DNA from: DASXRC01 sp036506495
Lineage (GTDB): Bacteria > Actinomycetota > Actinomycetes > Mycobacteriales > Micromonosporaceae
Assembly: GCA_036506495.1 (NCBI GenBank)
Contig: DASXRQ010000055.1
Span: forward strand, 29,849-93,848
Direction: 5' to 3'
DNA length: 64,000 nucleotides
Shown here: in pieces, positions 58,155-64,000 of the stretch
Numbering within the stretch: position 1 is the first letter of the stretch
Layout: each line of letters opens with the position of its first letter
Made by a program: the position numbers and the translations under genes
Notes under the pieces: generated by a model
The model's database searches: none
Told to the model about the DNA's origin: nothing
What the model saw: only the letters and a program-made list of their open reading frames with translations

Positions 58155-59462
58155 TCACACCGTCGGTTGGGGCGCGGAAAATAATCCGCGGTCAGCGCAC
58201 GGCGTGTCGCGAATGGAACGCGGCCTTGCCGGCGATCCGTCATCCGCAGGGCAGCGCCCCGGCTCGACGTACCGCTCGATGAAGCTCTCGACCGCGGACC
58301 GCACGTGCGCCTCGGCGCCGCGTCGCACGAGCGCCGCGAGCGCCGCCTCGAAGCACGCGCGTGCGGCTGCCGCGAGTGCCGGATCCGCGAGCCCCGCGCG
58401 CGCCGCCGCGAGCCAGTCCCGGTGCCGACGTAACGGCGAGCGCAGGTGCTCCGTCGCCGCGGCCGCCCCGTCGGCGGCGATCGGGTCGTCGAGGAGCGCG
58501 CCGGCAACGGCGACCGGCACGATCCACGCATCACCCGGTTGCTGGTCGATCATGCGGAACTCGAGGTAGCCGCGGGGCCGGATCGGCGGGACCAGCGTCC
58601 CGAGGTGCCGCGCCAGATCCTCCAGCGTCGCCGGACGGGGCCCGTGGCCACGCAACCAGTCGCGCATGGTCAGGCCGTGCGGGACGAGCCACGGCAGCGG
58701 CTCCGGCTCCGCGATCAGCGCCACCTTCGCGGCCAGCGCGTAGCGGGCCCAGGCGGTACGCGGCTCGTACGCACGCCTCGGCGCGCGCGTACGGCTGGGA
58801 TCGGTGCCGAACCGCAGCGCCTGCCGGTATGACGCCCAGCGCGAGCCGACACGAGTCACCCGGGGAGAGTTGGCGAACGCCGCGAGCAGCACCGGTCCGA
58901 TCGCGTCGGCGAGCCACCATCTCCGGCGGTACCCACGCCAGCCGTCCGACTCGTCGCCGGCGTCGAGGCATACCTGCACGGACGCGGAGTTACACATCAC
59001 CTCGCGCCCCTTCCCACCGGACCGGTCGTGATACGCCGCGAGCGCCCGGTAGCGCGGGTGGTCGCTGATCAGCTGCGGCGGCCGGTGGCCGTCGAGGCCC
59101 GCGCCGTCCAGCAGGAGTCCGTCCGCGGTCAGTGCGCCCCGCACCAGCGCGAGGTCGGCCACGACGGCGTCGATGCAGTCCTGCAGCGAGGCGCCGACGG
59201 CCGAGGAGAGCTCGAGCTGGCCCCCGGGTTCGATGGTTATCCGGCCGCCGCCGGGGAGCGGATCGGGGAGGTGCGCGAGGGCCGCGAGCAGCCGGTTGAT
59301 CGACGGTCGGTCCGCGGGAGCGGCCGGATCCCGCACGTGGTATTCGAGCTCCACCCCGACGCGGCCGACCGGGCCGACGCGGAACCCGGCGGCAGCGACG
59401 TACGCGAAGGCAGTGGCCTCTGTGAGCGGAGTGGCGTCGCTAAGGACGTCGGGGTCATCCAC
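58155..59462 (-). CDS. egtA: Glutamate-cysteine ligase of the EgtA type, with an abnormal C-terminal tail
   Basis: Makes gamma-glutamylcysteine, the first committed step of ergothioneine synthesis in actinobacteria (established for EgtA). The 435-residue protein has GVELEYHVRDPA (about 36-47), TIEPGGQLELSSAVG, CNSASVQVCLDAGDE, ANSPRVTRVGSRWASYRQAL and YLEFRMIDQQPGDAW, all family motifs. GTG 59462 follows GGAG. After GRCPADD, where EgtA proteins normally end or continue into a short conserved tail, 27 residues are unrelated. They include a rare TTA leucine codon and lower-GC bases. No egtB, egtC or egtD gene follows; these are absent from the window. A deletion at this point is likely. Confidence 0.85.
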   Translation of the reverse strand: MDDPDVLSDATPLTEATAFAYVAAAGFRVGPVGRVGVELEYHVRDPAAPADRPSINRLLAALAHLPDPLPGGGRITIEPGGQLELSSAVGASLQDCIDAVVADLALVRGALTADGLLLDGAGLDGHRPPQLISDHPRYRALAAYHDRSGGKGREVMCNSASVQVCLDAGDESDGWRGYRRRWWLADAIGPVLLAAFANSPRVTRVGSRWASYRQALRFGTDPSRTRAPRRAYEPRTAWARYALAAKVALIAEPEPLPWLVPHGLTMRDWLRGHGPRPATLEDLARHLGTLVPPIRPRGYLEFRMIDQQPGDAWIVPVAVAGALLDDPIAADGAAAATEHLRSPLRRHRDWLAAARAGLADPALAAAARACFEAALAALVRRGAEAHVRSAVESFIERYVEPGRCPADDGSPARPRSIRDTPCADRGLFSAPQPTV

Positions 59463-59578
59463 GGCATTCTCCGTCGCTTGGGCCCCCCGTTGGCCCCGCG
59501 GCTGGTGCCGTCGTGGCCTCGAGAAAGCAGATGGATGAGGTCTCCCGCCCCAACAGTGACACGCTCGGACGAAAGTGC

Positions 59579-61651
59579 CTAGCGCCGGCTCAGGTGGACG
59601 AGGGCGCTCCCGTAGTCGCCCGCGGGCAGGTCGAGGTCGAGGCCGTGGTTCATGAGCACCGCGGCGCGATGCTCGCCACCGTCGCCGCCCACATAGGTCG
59701 CGTTGGGGTCGAGGCCGCGCAGTCGTATGGGTCCGGTCGGGTCGCCGTGCCGACGCGCCGGGCGCCACGCGAGCAGGACCGCCTCCGACGCGTCCGCGGT
59801 GACGTACTCGACGACCGTGGTATGACCCGTGGCAAGCCGGTACAACTGTCCATGCTGGACGACGGGCCGGATCCGCTTGTACGCCGCGACCAGCTCGGCC
59901 GCCTCGGCGCGATCGGAGGCGGACCAGGCGCGCAGGTTCCCACTGATCCCCAGCGCGCCCGCCATCGCGACGTGGAACCGGAACCGCAGCGGCGTCTCCC
60001 GCCCGTTCAGCGGGTTCGGGCTGTCGCTGGCCCAGGCGCCCATCGTGAGGGCGGGGTAGACCTGGCCGTACCCGTGCTGGATCGCGATGCGGTCCACGGG
60101 GTCGGTGTTGTCGGACGTCCACACCTGGTCGGTGCGGCGCAGCACTCCGTGGTCGACCCGGCCGCCGCCGCTCGCACAGCTCTCGATACGTACGACTGGA
60201 TGCGCCATGCGGAGCCGATCGAGGATGCCGTACAGGTTTCGGGTGTAGTCCACCCACAGCCGCCCGGGATCGTCGCCGGCCGGCCAGCCGGCCTCGGTGA
60301 ACGCCCGGTTCATGTCCCACTTCAGGAAGTCGATGGCGTTCTCGCTCAGTAAGCGGTCGAGCCACTCATAGGCCCAGGCGGCCACGTCCGGGCGGGCCAG
60401 GTTCAGCACGAGCTGGTTGCGCTGCTCGGTGCGGGTCCGGTGCGCCATGTGCAGCACCCAGTCGGGGTGCCGACGGTACAGGTCGGAGTCGGGGTTCACC
60501 ATCTCCGGCTCCACCCACAGCCCGAACCGCATCCCGAGCGCGTGCACCTCGTCGATGAGCGGGGTGAGACCCTTCGGGAACCGCGCGGGATTGGGCCACC
60601 AGTCGCCCAGGCCGGCGCGATCGTTGACGCGGCCACCGAACCAGCCGTCGTCCATCACGAACAGCTCGACACCGAGCGCCGCCGCGATGCCGGCCAACTC
60701 AATCTGGTTCGCCTCGTTGACGTCGAACCAGGTGCCCTCCCACCCGTTGTAGAGGACGGGGCGCAGCTCGTCCGGCGTCGGGAGCACGTGCTGTCGCGCG
60801 TACCGATGCCACTGGCGACTCGCGGCGCCGAACCCGCCCGCGGCGTGGAGGCCCGCGAAGATGGGGGTGTCGTACCGCTCGCCGGGCCGCAGGGTCCAGC
60901 GCGCGCCGTCCTGGTCCGCCCCGCCGGTCACCCCGACATGGTCGCCGAGCGTCCTGCGTACCGTGATGTGGAAGCTGCCGCTCCAGGCGAGCGCCGCGCT
61001 CCACACCTCGCCGTGCTCCTCGGTCGCGTCGCCCGGGTCAAGGGTGACCCACGGGTTCACCTGGTGCCGCGTCGCGCCGCGCCGGCTCGTGAGGACGGTC
61101 TCGGCGCGGGCCAGGCGCCCGAGCTGCAGCTGGAACTCCGCGCTCCACTCGCCCGCGACGTGGCTGAGCCGGTAGTCCGGCCGGTACGGCAGGGTCCAGC
61201 ACGCGGAGTCGACCCGCTCGAGGGAGATCGGGGCGCCGGCGCCGGTGTGGCGCACCGTGACCCAGCGCTCGATGACGTCCACGTCGTCGAAGGCGCGGTA
61301 GTGCAGGTCGGCGGCGAGCGGGTAGTGCTCGTCCGCGAACCCGATTCGCAGGTGCAAGGCGTCGACGTCGTGGTCCGTGTACCGCCACTGGACCGCGCGG
61401 GTGCCGTCGGCGAACTCGACGCGTAGCCCGGCCGGGCCGAACTGCGGTCCGCCCTCGGTCGGCAGCTCCTTCCCGAGCACCTCGTCCCCATCGCCGGGGT
61501 CGCGGAGCGGGACCGCCGCGGCCTCCGCCAGGTCTAGCACCCCACCCCAATGCACCAGCCGTGGTACGCCGTCGATCAGCCGCACGGCGTACGCGGTGGA
61601 TGGTGTGCGAAGGAGAAACGTCCCGCTGTCCGGGTCGAAGGCGATGGGCAC
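59579..61651 (-). CDS. Alpha-galactosidase, GH36
   Basis: Hydrolyses terminal alpha-galactosides such as melibiose and raffinose, in the cytoplasm since no signal peptide is visible. The 690-residue protein has the usual beta-sandwich N-terminal domain (about 1-320) and a TIM-barrel with FVMDDGWFGGRVNDRAGLGD. The nucleophile is Asp446 in DFLKWDMNR and the acid/base Asp514 in TSDNTDP after the substrate-recognition motif ESCASGGGR. GTG 61651 is used; the Shine-Dalgarno is weak. It follows the DUF427 gene by 11 bp. A partner sugar importer lies far away at the other end of the window. Confidence 0.93.
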   Translation of the reverse strand: MPIAFDPDSGTFLLRTPSTAYAVRLIDGVPRLVHWGGVLDLAEAAAVPLRDPGDGDEVLGKELPTEGGPQFGPAGLRVEFADGTRAVQWRYTDHDVDALHLRIGFADEHYPLAADLHYRAFDDVDVIERWVTVRHTGAGAPISLERVDSACWTLPYRPDYRLSHVAGEWSAEFQLQLGRLARAETVLTSRRGATRHQVNPWVTLDPGDATEEHGEVWSAALAWSGSFHITVRRTLGDHVGVTGGADQDGARWTLRPGERYDTPIFAGLHAAGGFGAASRQWHRYARQHVLPTPDELRPVLYNGWEGTWFDVNEANQIELAGIAAALGVELFVMDDGWFGGRVNDRAGLGDWWPNPARFPKGLTPLIDEVHALGMRFGLWVEPEMVNPDSDLYRRHPDWVLHMAHRTRTEQRNQLVLNLARPDVAAWAYEWLDRLLSENAIDFLKWDMNRAFTEAGWPAGDDPGRLWVDYTRNLYGILDRLRMAHPVVRIESCASGGGRVDHGVLRRTDQVWTSDNTDPVDRIAIQHGYGQVYPALTMGAWASDSPNPLNGRETPLRFRFHVAMAGALGISGNLRAWSASDRAEAAELVAAYKRIRPVVQHGQLYRLATGHTTVVEYVTADASEAVLLAWRPARRHGDPTGPIRLRGLDPNATYVGGDGGEHRAAVLMNHGLDLDLPAGDYGSALVHLSRR

Positions 61652-61662
61652 GTCTGGTGAAC

Positions 61663-62505
61663 CTACGTCTCGTTCGTCTCCTTGACGAGCTTCGCGGGCC
61701 CCGACCACGGCGTATTCGGCTTCGGGACGTCCTCGCCGTCCACGACGATGGCATCGACGCGCTCGTTGAAGAACGCGATCAGGTTCTCGATCTTCGCGGA
61801 CTCCGCGATCGGAAACGGGTATGCCCACGCCATGTCCTTGGCGAGCATGCCGTCGCCGACTCGAACGGACCAGTACTTGGCTACGCCCTTGTACGGGCAC
61901 TGCGATTGGGTCGGCGAGGGTACGAGAAGGTCCATGCGGACGTGCTGGTGTGGGATGTAGTACCGCGTCGGGAGGCCGGTCTCGAATAGCAGGCGTGGCT
62001 GGGTGGTCTCGGCGATGACTTGGCCGTTCAGCACCACCTTCACGTGTCGCGAGCTGTTCATCACGTCGACCCGGTGGCGCGGATCGCGTGGGTGCACGTA
62101 GACCTCGTCGTCCTCCTCGTACCAGTGGTCCATCCGCTGCCAGTAGAAGGCGACCAATCCCTTGAGTACGCTCGCCTCCTCGTCTTGGGCCTCGTACGCC
62201 CACGCGGCGTCCGGAATGGTCCGGTCGCCGGTGGTCAACGTCAGGTAGGTGGCGGCCTGATTGTCGGCAGACGCTCTGGTCCGGCCGCTCGGTGACAGCA
62301 GGTCCATGCGGACGTCCTCGGCTGGGAAGGCGTAGAAGGGGAGCCGCCGGGGCTCGCGGACGAGGCGTACGTGCTTAGAGTTGACGACCGTCACGCCGTT
62401 GACAACGGCGCGTACCCACCGGTCGCTCGGCTCGATCGTGAGCGGGGCATCCGATGGTGGTTCCACATCGATGTCCTCAAGAGGTTTCCGGTTGGGTTCG
62501 GTCAC
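61663..62505 (-). CDS. Protein with two DUF427 domains
   Basis: A 280-residue soluble protein. Two copies of the domain are visible: the first (about 28-125) with RAVVNGVTVVNSKHVRLVRE and YPA-type FYAFPAEDVRMDLL, the second (about 150-255) with KVVLNGQVIAETTQPRLLFE and YYIPHQHVRMDLLVPS followed by CPYKGVAKYWSVRVGD. The second domain has the intact CPYKG motif typical of the family, the first does not. Function unknown. GTG 62505 is the likely start. It is upstream of the alpha-galactosidase gene with an 11-bp gap, so they are probably one transcript. Confidence 0.88.
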   Translation of the reverse strand: MTEPNRKPLEDIDVEPPSDAPLTIEPSDRWVRAVVNGVTVVNSKHVRLVREPRRLPFYAFPAEDVRMDLLSPSGRTRASADNQAATYLTLTTGDRTIPDAAWAYEAQDEEASVLKGLVAFYWQRMDHWYEEDDEVYVHPRDPRHRVDVMNSSRHVKVVLNGQVIAETTQPRLLFETGLPTRYYIPHQHVRMDLLVPSPTQSQCPYKGVAKYWSVRVGDGMLAKDMAWAYPFPIAESAKIENLIAFFNERVDAIVVDGEDVPKPNTPWSGPAKLVKETNET

Positions 62506-62872
62506 GCCTCCATCGTGTCACCGCACCTGTTGAAGGCCAGCGACGGTCGGTTGCCGACTGTGGTCTCGCCGTAAGATTGCGGGTGGCGGGTCCGGGAATT
62601 GAATTGACTTATCCGAAGAGCTGGCGTTTGGGGTTGAGTCAGCCGCGCTGGATTACAGAGTCGCTCCCGAGTGTCCACCCGGACCCATCCTCGTGCAGCG
62701 GCTCCGTTCGCCGGCGACCATGAGCGCTAGACGTGATCGGCAGTCGACGTGCAGGGCGATTCGCGATTCGCGAGTCACCCCGCCCGGCGTCCCGACACCC
62801 AGGCCAGCAACCGCCGCAATCAGCGGTTCCGTTCGAACAAATGTCGGAGGGGGGCGGTAGCGTGACACGGTG
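62506..62872. other. 367-bp gap between DUF427 and DUF222 genes
   Basis: No gene is supported. G+C is somewhat lower than around (for example GGAATTGAATTGACTTATCC near 62592-62611). The GATTCGC word is repeated near 62760-62775. The promoter of the DUF222 gene should be at the right end, around the LexA-like site. Confidence 0.6.
62833..62848 (+). promoter_or_regulatory. LexA-like SOS box before the DUF222 gene
   Basis: TCGAACAAATGTCGGA matches the actinobacterial SOS consensus TCGAAC-N4-GTTCGA at ten of twelve defined positions. It lies 25 bp before ATG 62873. In M. tuberculosis several 13E12-family genes have such boxes and are damage-induced (established, from memory). Confidence 0.6.
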
Positions 62873-64000
62873 ATGGTCGACCAACTCGCAACGCTTCCGG
62901 TGGGTGCGCAGCTGGCGGCCGCGTTGGCGTCGATCGACCTCACCTCGCTATCTGGGTTCGACTGCGTGGACGTGCTGCAGGCGCAAGCTCGGCAGGCCAA
63001 CCACGAGCGGGCCCGGTTCCTTCAGGTGGTGGCCGAGGTGGTGTGCCGGGACGACCCGTGGGGCACCGGGCGCACCGCCGCGCCGACGGAGTTCGCGTTC
63101 GACGAGGTGCGGGCGGCGTTGGTGCTGACCCGGCGCGGCGCGGACGCGGTGTGCGGGTTGGCGTTCGACCTGGTGGTGCGGCTGCCGGCGGTGCACGCCG
63201 CGATGCTGGCCGGGGTGCTCGACGAGCCACGGGCGCGGGTGTTCTGCGACTGGACCGCCGACCTGTCGGCCGGGCACGCCGGGGCTGTGTGCGAGGCGCT
63301 GCTGCCGGCGGCGCCGGCCTGGACCACCGGGCAGCTGGCCGAGCACATCAAGCGGTCCGCGATCGCCCTGGACCCCGGCTGGGCCCGCCGCCGATACGAG
63401 ACGGCGGTGCGCGGCCGCCGGCTGGTCGGCACCCGCAACCCGGACGGGTCGGCGAATTTGGCCGGCTACGACCTGCCGGTCGATCAGGTGGCCGCCGCCT
63501 GCACCCGCATCGACCGGCTGGCCAAGGCCGCCAAACACGCCGGCCGACCGGAGCCGATCGACCAGCTGCGCGCCGACCTGTTCCTGGGCCTGACCGACGG
63601 CCGCTACGCCGGCCTGGACGATGCGGCCATCCTCGCCGCCCTGCTCGCCAGGGTCGCCGACCCGGCCGTCGCCGTCTCGACCGGCTCGACCGACCGACCC
63701 GGGTCTGCCGGGCCGGGGCCAGAGGTGCGGGTGCAGCTGACCACCCTGCTGGGCCGAGACGAGCGCCCCGGCGAGCTGGCCGGCTGGGGACCCATCCACG
63801 CCGACCTGGCCCGCGACCTGGCAGCCGGCCGCGCCGACGGCCGGTGGACCGCGGTGGTCACCGACCGCGCCGGCTATCCGGTGTGGGCCGGCCCGCTGCG
63901 CCGCCGCCCGACCGGCGCGCCGCGCACCGGCCGCGCCGGCCAGGTAGAACTGCAGGTCCCCGAGCCGGTGGTGCGGGCCCTCGCCGCCTCACCCGGGCTG
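62873..64000 (+). CDS. DUF222 (13E12-type) protein, probably with HNH nuclease domain beyond the edge
   Basis: At least 376 residues before the window ends. The visible part is a DUF222 domain: ATLPVGAQLAAALASIDLTS at the start, then LQAQARQANHERARFLQVVA, EVRAALVLTRRGADAVCGLA, GVLDEPRARVFCDWTADLSA and ARRRYETAVRGRRLVG. In this family the C-terminus usually carries an HNH endonuclease, which would lie outside. Copies are often numerous and variable in actinobacterial genomes, including REP13E12 of M. tuberculosis. ATG 62873 is used; GTG 62870 directly before it is an alternative. No ribosome-binding site at ideal distance is seen. Confidence 0.85.
   Translation, partial: MVDQLATLPVGAQLAAALASIDLTSLSGFDCVDVLQAQARQANHERARFLQVVAEVVCRDDPWGTGRTAAPTEFAFDEVRAALVLTRRGADAVCGLAFDLVVRLPAVHAAMLAGVLDEPRARVFCDWTADLSAGHAGAVCEALLPAAPAWTTGQLAEHIKRSAIALDPGWARRRYETAVRGRRLVGTRNPDGSANLAGYDLPVDQVAAACTRIDRLAKAAKHAGRPEPIDQLRADLFLGLTDGRYAGLDDAAILAALLARVADPAVAVSTGSTDRPGSAGPGPEVRVQLTTLLGRDERPGELAGWGPIHADLARDLAAGRADGRWTAVVTDRAGYPVWAGPLRRRPTGAPRTGRAGQVELQVPEPVVRALAASPGL

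Noticed and set aside
62639..63000. Minus-strand frames overlapping the DUF222 start
   Set aside because: No family resemblance and they would cover the LexA-like site and the start of a well-supported gene.
1..64000. CRISPR arrays, tRNA or rRNA genes, insertion sequences
   Set aside because: No regularly spaced identical repeats with unique spacers, no cloverleaf or rRNA-like stretch, and no transposase were recognised; only short tandem repeats within coding linkers and single hairpins.

Overview
The window is about 70% G+C, uses many GTG and several TTG starts, and carries typical actinobacterial genes: DUF3043, DUF4191, a GlnE/GlnA1/GlnA2 set, MptB-like and EgtA-like proteins and a DUF222 protein. 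I read it as the chromosome of a high-GC actinobacterium, probably Micromonosporaceae; the family is an inference. From memory, the backbone follows the order of the Mycobacterium tuberculosis segment Rv2202c-Rv2226: adoK, erpA, glycerate kinase, DUF3043, cobT/cobS, gcvT, pepA, E2 acyltransferase, TIGR01777, lipB, lipA, DUF4191, RDD, glnA1, glnE, glnA2, panB. Other genes are inserted at intervals.

Layout. 1-3018 (minus): carbohydrate ABC importer (permease cut by the edge, ATPase, lipoprotein). 3161-5965 (minus): adoK, erpA, glycerate kinase. 6056-10636 (plus): nadA, murA, DUF3043, Eis-like acetyltransferase. 10759-12368: azlCD and a divergent XRE-cupin regulator. 12352-14994 (minus): ABC exporter (ATPase plus two DUF990-type permeases). 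15176-19475: TPR/WG-repeat protein, aldo-keto reductase, site-2-type protease. 19562-23135: cobU-cobT fusion, cobS, gcvT. 23244-32836: pepA, lpd, sucB, TIGR01777 protein, lipB and lipA. Between lipB and lipA, on the opposite strand, sits an archaeal-type aspartyl-tRNA synthetase behind a T-box leader. 32833-37343: large LuxR-type regulator, DUF4191, RDD. 37811-42225: glnA1, a lipoprotein and a two-component system. 42275-52885: PLP decarboxylase, two polytopic membrane proteins, glnE, a glutamine amidotransferase, an LD-carboxypeptidase and glnA2. 53041-57249: nadE, panB, RNB ribonuclease. 57291-62505 (minus): histone-H1-like protein, a small protein, egtA, alpha-galactosidase and a two-domain DUF427 protein. 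62873-64000: start of a DUF222 (13E12-type) gene behind a LexA-like site.

How the genes connect. lipB and lipA make the lipoyl cofactor used by sucB, and lpd re-oxidises it. gcvT belongs to another lipoate-dependent complex, the glycine cleavage system. glnA1 has its adenylylation tyrosine, glnE is the matching adenylyltransferase, and a GlnR-type box lies upstream of glnA1. nadA and nadE are two steps of NAD synthesis. cobUT and cobS complete the cobalamin lower loop.

Regulatory highlights are a complete translational T-box with specifier GAC before aspS, and matching TTCAG direct repeats before the response-regulator and lipoprotein genes. There is also an SOS-like box before the DUF222 gene and a set of long intergenic hairpins, some of them in a divergent promoter region. 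No rRNA, tRNA, CRISPR array or insertion sequence was found. All functional calls rest on reading motifs by eye.
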